A stretch of DNA of 64,000 bases from Desulfuromusa sp. GTDB taxonomy: Bacteria > Desulfobacterota > Desulfuromonadia > Desulfuromonadales > Geopsychrobacteraceae. The position numbers and the translations under genes were made by a program. Positions 34,125-43,546 of the stretch are shown piece by piece. The notes beneath the pieces were generated by a model, which saw only the letters and a list, made by a program, of their open reading frames with translations, had not been told where the DNA came from and searched no databases. Position 1 is the first letter of the stretch; each line of letters starts with the position of its first letter. The DNA is taken from assembly GCA_016744675.1 (NCBI GenBank), contig JADGDX010000009.1:17040-81039 (forward strand). Reading direction: 5' to 3'.

Positions 34125-35279
34125 ATGCCACGTAGCGGTACATTCAAAAACACCACGGCAGGATATCGGGCTTTCTTTCCAGCACCATTGCCTCCCGATC
34201 CGCCTCTCAATCTTGAAAATGATCTCCAACTGCTTCTGTCCGAAGCAGACCGGGCATTGGGAGCATTAAACGTGGTTGTAACCGTCCTACCCAGCCCTGA
34301 TCTTCTGGTCGGATTATTTATCCAGAAAGAAGCACTGCTCAGCTCTCAGATTGAAGGAACCCAGTCTTCACTGGTGGACGTTCTTGGAGCCAACGAAGAA
34401 CATATTCCCACCGCCGATGTTGGCGAAGTCATCAACTATGTCAAAGCTATGCGCCATGGACTGAAGCGTCTTGAAAAAGACGACTTCCCCATGTCGCTAC
34501 GCCTGCTTCGTGAAATTCATGACGTTTTAATGCAACAGGTTCGTGGTGGATCAACACACCTGACTCCCGGCGAGTTCAGAACCATGCAAAATTGGATCGG
34601 TGGCACAAATCCTAGTAACGCCAGATTCGTACCACCTCCGCCAGAGGAAATGCAGCAGGCTCTGAGCAGTTTCGAGCACTTTTTGCATGAAGATGGCGAT
34701 CTGCCACCGCTTATCCGCTGTGCCCTGATCCATTACCAGTTTGAAACCATCCACCCGTTCAACGATGGTAACGGCCGGGTCGGCCGGTTGCTGATTACTC
34801 TCTATCTGGTATGGAAGGGCATTCTTGACGAACCGATGCTTTACCTGAGTGCCTATTTGAAGGCACACCAGCAGGAATATTACGACCGTCTGACTCAAGT
34901 ACGAACAGATGGAAATTATGAGGCATGGGCAAGGTTCTTCCTGGAAGGTGTGCGTGATGCTTCAGTCATGGTTTTGGAAACAACCAAACGAATCCAGGCA
35001 CTGGAACGCGCAGATTCAGACCGACTGGTCGCCGCCGGTGAAGGCTCACACGGTCTAACCCTACTTCGCTCTCTGATGAAACAACCAGTCGTTATGACAA
35101 ACGATGTCGTCAAATTGGTCGGCGTCAGTTACACCAAAGCCAATGCCCTGCTCGCCAGCTGTGAAAAATTGGGTGTTGTACGTCAAATCAACCGGGGAAG
35201 AAGAAACCGCAGATTCATGTATCAGGCTTACGTTGATATTCTTGCTGAAGGAACTGAATTGGGATCGATAGAGGAGTAG
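34125..35279 (+). CDS. Fic-domain AMPylase-like protein with C-terminal winged helix
   Basis: A 384-residue Fic protein. The catalytic motif HPFNDGNGRVGR begins at His210. The N-terminal inhibitory helix SSQIEG (73-78, Glu77) marks a class II, self-inhibited enzyme. A C-terminal winged helix (about 310-375) could bind DNA. Class II Fic proteins transfer AMP to targets; the target here is unknown. GGAG precedes the ATG. The repeat array upstream and the winged helix together suggest autoregulation. Its place at the right end of the element is typical of addiction or defence cargo. Confidence 0.88.
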   Translation: MPRSGTFKNTTAGYRAFFPAPLPPDPPLNLENDLQLLLSEADRALGALNVVVTVLPSPDLLVGLFIQKEALLSSQIEGTQSSLVDVLGANEEHIPTADVGEVINYVKAMRHGLKRLEKDDFPMSLRLLREIHDVLMQQVRGGSTHLTPGEFRTMQNWIGGTNPSNARFVPPPPEEMQQALSSFEHFLHEDGDLPPLIRCALIHYQFETIHPFNDGNGRVGRLLITLYLVWKGILDEPMLYLSAYLKAHQQEYYDRLTQVRTDGNYEAWARFFLEGVRDASVMVLETTKRIQALERADSDRLVAAGEGSHGLTLLRSLMKQPVVMTNDVVKLVGVSYTKANALLASCEKLGVVRQINRGRRNRRFMYQAYVDILAEGTELGSIEE

Positions 35280-35300
35280 ATCCTTTCAGGCTATAGACTC

Positions 35301-35319
35301 TGTGTAATTCCTGTGTAAT
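35301..35319 (+). repeat. Candidate integrase arm-type site (right)
   Basis: TGTGTAATTCCTGTGTAAT matches 19837-19855 exactly. An inverted half-copy AATTACACC follows at 35331-35339. Confidence 0.6.
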
Positions 35320-35447
35320 CATGCCGGGAAAATTACACCAATCAAGAGAAGAGAGCAGAACTTTTTCCGGTAACTAAATCTGATTAAAGGAATAATTTCA
35401 AATATTTAATCACCTTAAAGAAGTTTCAAGAATACCTATGACCAATC

Positions 35448-35493
35448 CTGAAAATCCTCGTGTCGGCAGTTCGATTCTGTCTCTGGGCACCAC
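35448..35493 (+). repeat. attR: 46 bp direct repeat
   Basis: A perfect copy of the tRNA-Phe 3' portion, without the 5' half or any promoter, so it is not a tRNA gene. It marks the right boundary of the element. Confidence 0.93.
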
Positions 35494-35500
35494 AGATATT

Positions 35501-35535
35501 AAAGGGTTACAGCTTTTGCTGTAACCCTTTTTTTG
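35501..35535 (+). terminator. Chromosomal copy of the tRNA-Phe terminator
   Basis: GGGTTACAGC/GCTGTAACCC around TTTT, then seven T. It was probably the original terminator of tRNA-Phe before insertion. Confidence 0.8.
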
Positions 35536-35621
35536 TTTACTTATGGACATCATTGGCGAAACACCCTATCCTGAGAACTTTCTTATTATATAGTGCCAAC
35601 CACAACCCCATGGAGGAAATT

Positions 35622-36131
35622 TTGCTAAGAAAATCGTTTTTATTCGGTCTATTGATTCTCTTTATTGCCCTATCAACGGGCTGCAATAGTGCTAAATCAA
35701 CATTTAAGGCTGGGGCTGCAGGTGACATCTCAGTGCTATCTCTCCGTGGCGATACCAGCGAAATGACAGCTGATCAAATTGCTGAACTGACGCGGGTTGG
35801 TGCTTGGATGGACAGAGATATCATCAAACAACTCAACCGGGCTGGCTATTCGGCAAAGTTACTTCTATCTCGCAGTGATTTCAGTGGTCCGGGACATCTC
35901 CTGATCATTGATGTAGAAAAGTTCAATGCAGGAAATCGTGCGGCAAGGGCCTTTGTCGGGTTTGGTGCCGGGGCATCTTCTCTTGACCTGAAATACCAGC
36001 TTCTGGATAGCCAAAAGAAGATGGTCAGTGAGTGGAAGGATGGTGTTGGATCAAGTAAAGGTGGAACGTACTGTGCCCAGACACTTAATCGCAACACAAT
36101 CAAGCAACTGCAAAGTAAATTAGCTAAATAA
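35622..36131 (+). CDS. Small outer-membrane lipoprotein, DUF4410-like
   Basis: A protein of about 169 residues. The signal peptide carries a lipobox LSTGC near residue 20. The mature part (GDISVLSLRGD, a long helix, then LLIIDVEKFNAGNRAARAFVGFGAG) resembles the DUF4410 family of envelope lipoproteins. The TTG start at 35622 is preferred because GGAGG lies six bases upstream; ATG 35610 is the alternative. Function is unknown. It stands alone between attR and the lipid cluster, followed by a terminator. Confidence 0.7.
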   Translation: MLRKSFLFGLLILFIALSTGCNSAKSTFKAGAAGDISVLSLRGDTSEMTADQIAELTRVGAWMDRDIIKQLNRAGYSAKLLLSRSDFSGPGHLLIIDVEKFNAGNRAARAFVGFGAGASSLDLKYQLLDSQKKMVSEWKDGVGSSKGGTYCAQTLNRNTIKQLQSKLAK

Positions 36132-36162
36132 ATATCAGAGGCTTAAATTCTGGATCTATGAT

Positions 36163-36200
36163 ACAAAATCCTCGCCTTATTGGTGGGGATTTTGTTTTTT
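36163..36200 (+). terminator. Terminator after lipoprotein gene
   Basis: ACAAAATCCTCGCC and GGTGGGGATTTTGT form a stem with a TTATT loop, followed by T. Confidence 0.8.
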
Positions 36201-36286
36201 AACTACTTTTGCTAGAATCAGAACCAGAAAAGTGCCGACACGTCCTCTTACAAGACTAACAGAACAGAAGGCTGGCAAAAGTTCTT

Positions 36287-37579
36287 ATGCGTATTTTATT
36301 AGTCAATCCCCCCAATTGTGGCCGAAGCATACCTGAAGAACGTTACGGCATTACGTCACTCAAGCAAATCTTCCGCGGGGAACCTCTTGCCCTGGAGACA
36401 TTGGCAGGTAATTTAGGCCAACATGATGTCAGGATTCTTGACTTAAAAGTCGCCCCCAACAGCTTACAGGATCAACTCACTTTTTTTGATCCACAGCTCG
36501 TTGGTTTCTCCGCGATGACCTGTGAGGCCAATACAGTGCTCAACCTGGCCAGCGAGGTCAAACAAACCTGTGCGGCACAGATTGCAGTCGGAGGCACACA
36601 CGCGTCCTCCAATCCAGAGTTCTTTAATCGCCCTGAAATTGATTGGATTGTTATTGGCCTAGGAAAGCAAAGTTTTTTTGAACTTGTTGAATCACTTGAA
36701 ACAGGCGCAACAAAAAGCATTCCCGGGATCGCGAAAAGTGTTCCAGGAAAATCACTACACTGGACACCACGACAATACAACCGCAGCGATCTAGTTAATA
36801 GTGCTGCTACGCGTTACGATTTGGTCGAGAGCAACCGTTCTCACTACACGCTGGAAAGTTTGGGTTTAAAAATGGGCCTAGTTGCCAGTGCTGCGGGATG
36901 TCCATATAATTGTCATTTCTGCTGTATCTCGCCACTGACTTCCGGGCGATATCTGACCGCAGATATTGAAGCGGTTCTACGTGATATAAACACGCTGGAA
37001 CAAACTCCAGTCATTCGTTTGGTTGATGCTAATAGCTTTGGCAATCCTGCCCATGCATGGCAACTAGCAGATGCGATTGAAAAGGCAGGCATACAGAAGC
37101 AATATTTAGCTGATGTCCGCTCGGATATGGTTGTTCGACAGCCCGATCTTCTCAAGCGCTGGAAAGAGATTGGCCTACGCGCTGTCATTATTGGATTCGA
37201 AGAAATTGATGACATGGCTTTGACGAAGATGAACAAAGAAAATAGCGGCGCGACCAATCGCAAAGCCATCGAGATTCTCCACCAACTCGGATTAACAATT
37301 GTTGGTGATTTCATCGTCTCTCCAGACTATACTGAGAAACAATTTGATCAGTTGGGTCATTTCGTTCGCGAACAAAGAATTGAGTTGCCGATGCACACAA
37401 TCCTGACACCATTGCCAGGGACCCAACTCCATCGAGACATGCAATCACAGATAACGATTCATGATCTCGATTATTATACCCTGACAAATGCAGTTCTCCC
37501 CACACGGCTGGATGAAGAACTTTTCTATCAACGTTACGCCAGCTTACTCCACGAAGGACACAGCACGGCAAAGGTTTAA
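36287..37579 (+). CDS. B12-binding-fold radical SAM protein (plus strand)
   Basis: A 430-residue enzyme. The N-terminal Rossmann-like domain begins RILLVNPPN and contains VGGTHASSNP, as in cobalamin-binding radical SAM enzymes, but the DxHxxG ligand motif is absent (the site reads DLKVAPNS). The radical SAM core has Cys205, Cys209 and Cys212 (GCPYNCHFC). Members methylate or rearrange unactivated carbon; the substrate here is unknown. It ends six bases before a KAS III-like gene, with which it forms a two-gene operon facing the large lipid cluster. Confidence 0.88.
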   Translation: MRILLVNPPNCGRSIPEERYGITSLKQIFRGEPLALETLAGNLGQHDVRILDLKVAPNSLQDQLTFFDPQLVGFSAMTCEANTVLNLASEVKQTCAAQIAVGGTHASSNPEFFNRPEIDWIVIGLGKQSFFELVESLETGATKSIPGIAKSVPGKSLHWTPRQYNRSDLVNSAATRYDLVESNRSHYTLESLGLKMGLVASAAGCPYNCHFCCISPLTSGRYLTADIEAVLRDINTLEQTPVIRLVDANSFGNPAHAWQLADAIEKAGIQKQYLADVRSDMVVRQPDLLKRWKEIGLRAVIIGFEEIDDMALTKMNKENSGATNRKAIEILHQLGLTIVGDFIVSPDYTEKQFDQLGHFVREQRIELPMHTILTPLPGTQLHRDMQSQITIHDLDYYTLTNAVLPTRLDEELFYQRYASLLHEGHSTAKV

Positions 37580-37585
37580 TGTCTC

Positions 37586-38734
37586 ATGTCTGTCTATATT
37601 AACGATCTCGCATCCTTCATGCCCAATGAGCCCGTTTCCAACGATCAGATGGAAACAGTCCTCGGGATGATCAATCAGCTGCCCTCACGCACGCGCCGCG
37701 TGATTTTGCGCAATAACAAAATCCAAGCTCGTCATTATGCGGTTGACCTTAAAACAGGCAGGCAGACGCACAACAACATCCAACTGACCGCTGAAGCGAT
37801 TCGCAACCTTAAACCCTACTCGGGCTTTACAGCGGCAGATATTGAGTGTCTCTGTTGTGGGACATCTTCTCCAGACCAACTTATGCCAGGGCATGCCCCG
37901 ATGGTCCATGGTGAGCTGGGTGGCCACCCTTGCGAAGTTTTAAGTGCTGCTGGCATCTGTATCGCAGGGATGAGTGCCCTAAAATATGCTTGGATGAGTG
38001 TCGCTTCCGGCCAAACAAAAAATGCCGTTGCAACAGGGTCTGAATTGGCCTCCTCTTTTATGAGTGCTCAATTTTGCGTTCCCCCAGCAGCAGAAAAAAT
38101 TGAACAACTAGACTCTGAGGAAATACTTTCTTTTGAAGCTGACTTTCTGCGTTGGATGCTTTCTGATGGGGCTGGGGCTGCCTTTCTAAGCGATACCCCT
38201 TCACCGACAGGGCCTTCGTTACGGATTGATTGGATTGACCTGCTCTCTTTCGCCAACGAGCTAGAACCTTGCATGTATGCAGGTGCAGACAAAAATGAGG
38301 ATGGGACATTACAGGGATGGCGTGAACATGGATCTCTTGCAGAAACGCTCAAAAGCGGTAGCTTTATGGTCAAGCAAGATGTCAAATTGCTCAACAAAGA
38401 GATCATTAAAACGGCTGTCGATCGAACCCTGCCACGACTAATCGAAAAGCACCATCTCGACCCAGAACAAATTGACTGGTTCTTACCTCACTATTCATCC
38501 GACTATTTCCGCAACCGGCTTCATGATCGTATGGCAGAAATCGGCTTTGGTATTCCATTTGAACGCTGGTACACAAATTTGAGTCAGAAGGGCAACACCG
38601 GATCGGCATCAATTTACGTAATTCTTGAAGAATTATTCCACTCAGGTCAGCTTAAAAAAGGGGAAAAGGTTCTTTGTTTTATCCCGGAAAGTGGCCGCTT
38701 TTCAATGTGCTACATGCTGTTGACCGTCTGCTAA
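37586..38734 (+). CDS. 3-oxoacyl-ACP synthase III-like ketosynthase
   Basis: A 382-residue thiolase-fold enzyme. The nucleophile is Cys125 in SAAGICIAGMS, the histidine lies in FLPHYSSDYF and the asparagine in QKGNTGSASIY, which complete the KAS III triad. It is longer than FabH and closer in style to ketosynthases that join or prime special acyl chains. Preceded by a radical SAM gene and convergent with the ACP/hydrolase end of the large cluster. The substrate is unknown; a starter or chain-joining condensation is likely. Confidence 0.85.
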   Translation: MSVYINDLASFMPNEPVSNDQMETVLGMINQLPSRTRRVILRNNKIQARHYAVDLKTGRQTHNNIQLTAEAIRNLKPYSGFTAADIECLCCGTSSPDQLMPGHAPMVHGELGGHPCEVLSAAGICIAGMSALKYAWMSVASGQTKNAVATGSELASSFMSAQFCVPPAAEKIEQLDSEEILSFEADFLRWMLSDGAGAAFLSDTPSPTGPSLRIDWIDLLSFANELEPCMYAGADKNEDGTLQGWREHGSLAETLKSGSFMVKQDVKLLNKEIIKTAVDRTLPRLIEKHHLDPEQIDWFLPHYSSDYFRNRLHDRMAEIGFGIPFERWYTNLSQKGNTGSASIYVILEELFHSGQLKKGEKVLCFIPESGRFSMCYMLLTVC

Positions 38735-38753
38735 AGACTAAAACTGATACAGC

Positions 38754-40145
38754 TCACAGCTCTTCACCAGCAACAAGAGATCGACTAAAATGCATCGCTT
38801 CGTCACGACCATTGCGCTCCCTGACCGAACTTGAACACAGGACAGACGAAGGGTTCCCTTCACCGACAGCTGCCTTTGACACATCTCTAAAACGCACCCC
38901 CGCAAGATCGATACGACTCTGATTTGTCACGATTCCGATTTCAGCAACGATATCTACTCCGGTGAGAATGACCTTAGAGCGTAATACTGACAAGGCCGGA
39001 CTTGGAGACATTGAATGCAACTGAGAGGCCTCAATTTCAACCTGAGAGTCGTTGATCTCTAAATGGTGAGTCATCACATCTTTTAACAACACATTACGAC
39101 ATTCATTGATCTCTAGCGAGGCATAAGATCCCGTAAAAACACGATCGTCCTCTTGGTCGCAACGTCCGACCTTCATGCTTGAGCGTTGAGCCCTCCGATC
39201 TCTGATCTCTGCCTTCTCTTGCAAAGCGTGCTGCAGTGCAACTCTGAACTTTGATAAATTATCAAGCATCGGAGAGTGTCCCGATTCAGGCAACACGTTC
39301 AATTTTGACTGGGGTAAGTTCCAATCGAGAATTTTAGCAATACGCAACGGAGCTATTTCATCTTTTTCCCCCCAGATCAACCAGGTGGGAACCTGGGGTT
39401 TTGATAACAACAGCGAATAATCGCTATCGACCAAAGCAAGAGCAGCGATTCGGGTGGGATCAGCGGCAAGAAACTTCTGCCGCATGAAGGATGATGACAA
39501 AAGGATTTCTGAATTAATCGGTAAGCGGGAAGCTTTTTCAAGCAAGAGGCTGGCAATATTCCCGAGGGGGGTCTCAATGGATGCCGAAGAGTAAGGAACA
39601 TCTATTTTGAGAAGTTGGCGGATAAAATTCTGACCAACGGCCAAACGATGCAGGACCCCAACAGAATCAATCAAAATCAACCGCTCTAAATCAGCATCAG
39701 AACGACTGCTGAACATCAACGCAATACCACCCCCCAAAGAATGTCCCACAAGAGTCACGGGCTTCGTCGGTAAACTCTTTATCAACCAAGCTAAAAAGTT
39801 TCCATACGCTTCAGGCGAATAAAGATGATTTCCCTTTGAAGAGAGGCCAAAACCAGGAAGGTCTGGAGCCACAACATGGTAATCCTCAGCAAGCTCTGGT
39901 AGTAGCTCATCCCAAACACTTCCAGCGCGATCGCCGATGCCATGTACAAGGAGCAAGATTTTCTGGTTCTTAATCCCCGCTTCACGCAGATGGACTTGTG
40001 CCCCAAAAACCGGTTCATTAACCACGCGAGCCATCACTTGGGGCGCATCCTCTGCCAACCCCTCAGAAATCAGGATGACACTCAAAACAAAGGACAGCAA
40101 AAAAAACTGCCGAAAAGATATTCTCCAGCAACGGCTACGCGTCAA
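38754..40145 (-). CDS. Exported alpha/beta hydrolase with C-terminal beta-helix-like domain
   Basis: A protein of about 463 residues. A signal-like helix (FFLLSFVLSVILISEG) precedes an alpha/beta hydrolase with oxyanion region VHGIGDRAG, nucleophile elbow GHSLGGG, late acid (WGEKDEIAP) and catalytic histidine (ESGHSPML). The final 120 residues repeat short valine/isoleucine strands (SLEINECRNVLLKDV, SQVEIEASQLHSM), reading as a right-handed beta-helix. TTG 40145 is preferred because GAGGG lies just upstream and it overlaps the ACP stop by 11 bases; the frame is open to 40316. It could hydrolyse or transfer an acyl ester in the periplasm. Confidence 0.7.
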   Translation of the reverse strand: MTRSRCWRISFRQFFLLSFVLSVILISEGLAEDAPQVMARVVNEPVFGAQVHLREAGIKNQKILLLVHGIGDRAGSVWDELLPELAEDYHVVAPDLPGFGLSSKGNHLYSPEAYGNFLAWLIKSLPTKPVTLVGHSLGGGIALMFSSRSDADLERLILIDSVGVLHRLAVGQNFIRQLLKIDVPYSSASIETPLGNIASLLLEKASRLPINSEILLSSSFMRQKFLAADPTRIAALALVDSDYSLLLSKPQVPTWLIWGEKDEIAPLRIAKILDWNLPQSKLNVLPESGHSPMLDNLSKFRVALQHALQEKAEIRDRRAQRSSMKVGRCDQEDDRVFTGSYASLEINECRNVLLKDVMTHHLEINDSQVEIEASQLHSMSPSPALSVLRSKVILTGVDIVAEIGIVTNQSRIDLAGVRFRDVSKAAVGEGNPSSVLCSSSVRERNGRDEAMHFSRSLVAGEEL

Positions 40146-40416
40146 GATGTCCCTCTTCTTTTTCCTGCTCGATAAACTCGGCCAGAGTGCGAAGTGACTG
40201 TAATGCCTCACGGCTGGTTTTCTCTCCACCAATCCGCACCCCATAGGTTTTCTGAACCGCCACAACAACTTCAACAGCATCCAAAGAATCAAGGCCAAAA
40301 GGGGAATCGGGGCCAATCAAAGCGGTCTCGGGAGAAACATCCTCAGGGGCGACATCTTCAACATTACAGAAATCGATAATCATCTCTGCCAATTCATATT
40401 CCAAGCTCTTACTCAT
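40135..40416 (-). CDS. Acyl carrier protein (second)
   Basis: A 93-residue ACP. The phosphopantetheine site is Ser44 in FGLDSLDAVE. Helix 1 and the acidic tail fit the fold. It stands between the ABC exporter genes and the exported hydrolase and near the KAS III-like gene, so it may carry the chain used by that subset. The ATG at 40416 is chosen (GGGAG nine bases upstream); TTG 40422 also fits. Confidence 0.88.
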   Translation of the reverse strand: MSKSLEYELAEMIIDFCNVEDVAPEDVSPETALIGPDSPFGLDSLDAVEVVVAVQKTYGVRIGGEKTSREALQSLRTLAEFIEQEKEEGHLDA

Positions 40417-40446
40417 ATGCAATAACTCCCGTCTTTCATTATCAAT

Positions 40447-41766
40447 TTACACCCCTCGTCGCCAACGTTGAAAAAACACCATGGCAACAACAATACATAA
40501 CAGAAAAAATACACCCAACGCACCAATACGTGGCAACACACTGGAGAGATCCCCGCTGCGCACAAAAATCTCAAGGAAAGCATCAAGACCCCAGCCAAGC
40601 GGAGAAATGACACTCAAGCTCTGCATAAATCGAGGCATGACATACACGGGGACCATCACCCCACCCAAAGCCGCAGCAATAACAATGGATACCGCGCCAA
40701 ATATAGCTGCTTGGTCATAACTGCGCGCAATGACCCCAATCAGGATTCCGTAACCACACGCCGCCAACCCGGCACTCACTGCAACCAGAACAAGAGCTAT
40801 CGGCGAAGACCCCAACTCGAGTACGGGAGTCCCGAACAACGGCAAGATAAAGCGACCAACTGCCAGCATCAAGACAAACTGGATCATACAAATCAGCAGG
40901 TGAGCAAAAACCTTCCCCATCAGTAAGCTCCCGTTACTCACGGGCATCGTCATTAAGCGAACGAGTGTCCCCTCTTGACGCTCTCTTATCAGAGTTCCAG
41001 CTAAAGGGATGACGATAAAAAACATCCCAAATAACGTCCACGCCGGAACGTTCTGCTGTACTGAAGTTGGCAACGTTGCATATTTGGCTGGTGAGGCAAG
41101 TTCTTCTTTGAGTTCAATCAAAGACTGACCGGTCCAATCAAAAGAGAAATGAGGCATCTCTGGTTGTCCCCCCATAGAAGGAGATCCTCCCATCTGCTCA
41201 ACCACGCTACGCTCTAATTCTTGTGGCAACAACTCCTCGAAGCTTGTCCCTTTGCGCGAGAGCTCTAAACCGATAACCCCAAGTTGAAGGGCGTTCACAA
41301 CAGCACTTCGGTAAACACCACGAACCGCCGGGTCAAAAATAATCATCACTTCGCTGTTAGTCCCTACGGAGTTCTCTTCTCGCAAAGAGGCCAGGACAGA
41401 TTCATCGGCAGCCTGAGAGATATCGGCACTAAATGTTGCAGGAATGATAATGGCAAATTGATACTCGCCATCAAAAACAGCCTGTCGTGCTAACTCCGCG
41501 TCAGCATCTCCAGTAGAAAAATCCTTGATGAGCTTAAGGGCTCCGTTAGCCTCAAGGGCAGTCGCCAACTCAGATCCTGATTCTCCTTCGTCATGATTAA
41601 CAAAAAGTGCTTCTGTCGCCGCTCCCCCCGTTGCTCGAAACAAATCATCTTGAATCAGCGACAGCATCAGCACCAACAACATTGGCATCACAAAGAGAAC
41701 CAACAAACTGGCGCGATCCCGACTAAGAAGGAGCAATTCTTTTTTAATATTTGCGAACAGGACCAT
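40447..41766 (-). CDS. ABC-2 type transporter permease
   Basis: A 439-residue permease. One N-terminal membrane helix (LLVLFVMPMLLVLML) is followed by a large extracytoplasmic region (about 45-240) and five or six helices at the C-terminus, with the conserved LIRERQEGTLVRLM segment before the helical block. This is the ABC2_membrane_3 layout used for export of lipids, polyketides or drugs. It overlaps the ATPase gene by one base. With the ACPs and hydrolase it suggests export of the cluster product or an intermediate. Confidence 0.88.
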   Translation of the reverse strand: MVLFANIKKELLLLSRDRASLLVLFVMPMLLVLMLSLIQDDLFRATGGAATEALFVNHDEGESGSELATALEANGALKLIKDFSTGDADAELARQAVFDGEYQFAIIIPATFSADISQAADESVLASLREENSVGTNSEVMIIFDPAVRGVYRSAVVNALQLGVIGLELSRKGTSFEELLPQELERSVVEQMGGSPSMGGQPEMPHFSFDWTGQSLIELKEELASPAKYATLPTSVQQNVPAWTLFGMFFIVIPLAGTLIRERQEGTLVRLMTMPVSNGSLLMGKVFAHLLICMIQFVLMLAVGRFILPLFGTPVLELGSSPIALVLVAVSAGLAACGYGILIGVIARSYDQAAIFGAVSIVIAAALGGVMVPVYVMPRFMQSLSVISPLGWGLDAFLEIFVRSGDLSSVLPRIGALGVFFLLCIVVAMVFFQRWRRGV

Positions 41767-42545
41767 TATAAATCCACTGAATGGTGGTCACGAAGTTGCT
41801 TTCCTGTTAATTCCAGGAATAACTCCTCAAGATTGTGACAATCATCACGGCCAGCGACTAATTGCTCAGGAGCACCGTTGGCAATCACTTTTCCCATATC
41901 AATAATCGCAATTTCATCACACACCTGCTGAGCCTCTTCCATATAGTGTGTCGTATAAATAATTGTCATCCCAGCATTTTTCAATTCTTCCAGTCGCTCA
42001 AGAATGAGATTACGCGATTGTGCATCAATCCCAACCGTTGGTTCATCAAGAAACAGTAATTCAGGACGATGGAGTATCCCGACCGCAAGATTGGCTCGAC
42101 GTTTCATCCCCCCAGAAAAAGTTGCAATCCGGCGGTCTGCACAATCAAGAAGTCCAACCATTTCAAGGCATTCGGAAATCCGTCCGGCAATCTCTTTTTC
42201 TGCCAGACGTAAAACTCTTGCAAAGTAACGCAAATTTTCACGTGCGGTTAAACTTGGATAAAGGGCGATATCTTGAGGAACCAAGCCGATTTTCTGTCGC
42301 ACCTGATGTGCTTGACGCACCACATCGTAACCAAGGATTGTTGCTACACCAGAGGTCGGTCGCAGCAAAGTACAAAGAATAGAAATCGTGGTGGTTTTCC
42401 CGGCACCATTGGGCCCAAGAAGGCCATAAATCACACCCCGATTTACATGAATGTTCAGGCGATCAACAGCCGGATGAGAGCTTTCAGGGTAAACTTTAAC
42501 GAGGTTTTCTGTCGCAAGAATGATGTCAGCCACCGGCTCCGCCAT
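41766..42545 (-). CDS. ABC transporter ATP-binding protein
   Basis: A 259-residue ABC ATPase of the DrrA/CcmA-like class. Walker A is GPNGAGKTT (near 44), the signature TFSGGMKRR, Walker B LLFLDEPTVG and the switch histidine TTHYMEEA. It works with the permease downstream, one base overlap. The upstream BtrH-like gene also overlaps by one base, forming a tight four-gene unit. Confidence 0.93.
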   Translation of the reverse strand: MAEPVADIILATENLVKVYPESSHPAVDRLNIHVNRGVIYGLLGPNGAGKTTTISILCTLLRPTSGVATILGYDVVRQAHQVRQKIGLVPQDIALYPSLTARENLRYFARVLRLAEKEIAGRISECLEMVGLLDCADRRIATFSGGMKRRANLAVGILHRPELLFLDEPTVGIDAQSRNLILERLEELKNAGMTIIYTTHYMEEAQQVCDEIAIIDMGKVIANGAPEQLVAGRDDCHNLEELFLELTGKQLRDHHSVDL

Positions 42546-43546
42546 TATTTAATCTCTGTCGCAAGAGCATTAAACAAGATCTCCTCTTCATCGGCACAAC
42601 GATTCAGCAACTGCGCCAACTCCTCAAAAGAGTCCTCAATGGTCACCCGTTTTTTACAGACCCGGGAAGCCAGCAATGCAAAATCACGCCACAAATCTCC
42701 GATTTGAGTGCAATGTTCAGAGAGTTCAAGAAGCCGATCGTTCTCTAGAATTCCGGCCGCCTCTTGCAAAAATGCGGCGTAGAGAAAGCGAAAACCGCCC
42801 CCTCCTGTACCAATTTCTTCCTGCATGCGAATTACATGGCCAAGATAGAGAAGTGTCTTTTTTTCACCAAGCTTATCGGGCCAGCGAGTCATCCTGCGAG
42901 CCAAGAGACGAATCCCTCGAACTCCTGCAAGAGGAACCGGAGTTTTCAGCATGCCTCTGCAAACTTCACGAATTCCAGCGATAACCGCACTAGGAAGATC
43001 GAAATGTTCGGGCATTTTTTCGATATAATAAATTTTCCCTTTAGGGGCAAGAGCTCCCTTCGCAAAACGGGCTTTGCGCAAATCTTCTGAGGGGCAACGA
43101 ACCGTCTCTTCAAAAATCGGGTCGCTGATCAGATAATCATCACCCTCTTTTCCAATAACAACCAAGTTATGACCATTAAAATGAAATCGGTAGGCCGGAG
43201 GGAAAAAGGGGAGCCAGAACACCCCCGTCTGAGCCCCAACCGGACGGCCACTCTGAAGGAGATGATCGAGTTTCTTTTCTGCCGCCACGGGATCGCGGAA
43301 TTTTTCTTTAACAACTTCAATCCCAAGGCGCTTGGTCGCTTTACTAAAGATCCCGCCGGGACCGACCCGAAAGGTGGTCAAAGGGAGAAAATTGATCTTA
43401 AAAAACGGGACGTGGCCAAAAAACAGCCCGCCACCAATACCAAAAACCAATGCCTCTGAGCAGGGAAAACCATGATAGTTCAGAAGATTGGCCGTCACAC
43501 CACTCTCACAGTGGGCAAATTGTCGATGAGGAAAATCTATTTTCAC
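42545..43546 (-). CDS. BtrH N-terminal domain protein (putative acyltransferase/Cys-peptidase-like)
   Basis: A 333-residue protein starting with HCESGVTANLLNYHG, the BtrH-type motif with His12 and Cys13. The NlpC/papain-like N-terminal domain continues to NGHNLVVIGKEGDDYLISDP, where the histidine and aspartate of a catalytic triad could lie. In butirosin synthesis BtrH transfers an acyl group from ACP to the antibiotic. By analogy this protein could move an acyl chain from one of the ACPs here. The C-terminal half is helical, as in DUF4872 proteins. Confidence 0.7.
   Translation of the reverse strand: MKIDFPHRQFAHCESGVTANLLNYHGFPCSEALVFGIGGGLFFGHVPFFKINFLPLTTFRVGPGGIFSKATKRLGIEVVKEKFRDPVAAEKKLDHLLQSGRPVGAQTGVFWLPFFPPAYRFHFNGHNLVVIGKEGDDYLISDPIFEETVRCPSEDLRKARFAKGALAPKGKIYYIEKMPEHFDLPSAVIAGIREVCRGMLKTPVPLAGVRGIRLLARRMTRWPDKLGEKKTLLYLGHVIRMQEEIGTGGGGFRFLYAAFLQEAAGILENDRLLELSEHCTQIGDLWRDFALLASRVCKKRVTIEDSFEELAQLLNRCADEEEILFNALATEIK

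Noticed and set aside
35448..35493. Second tRNA-Phe gene
   Set aside because: Only the 3' part is present; the D-arm and 5' acceptor are missing.
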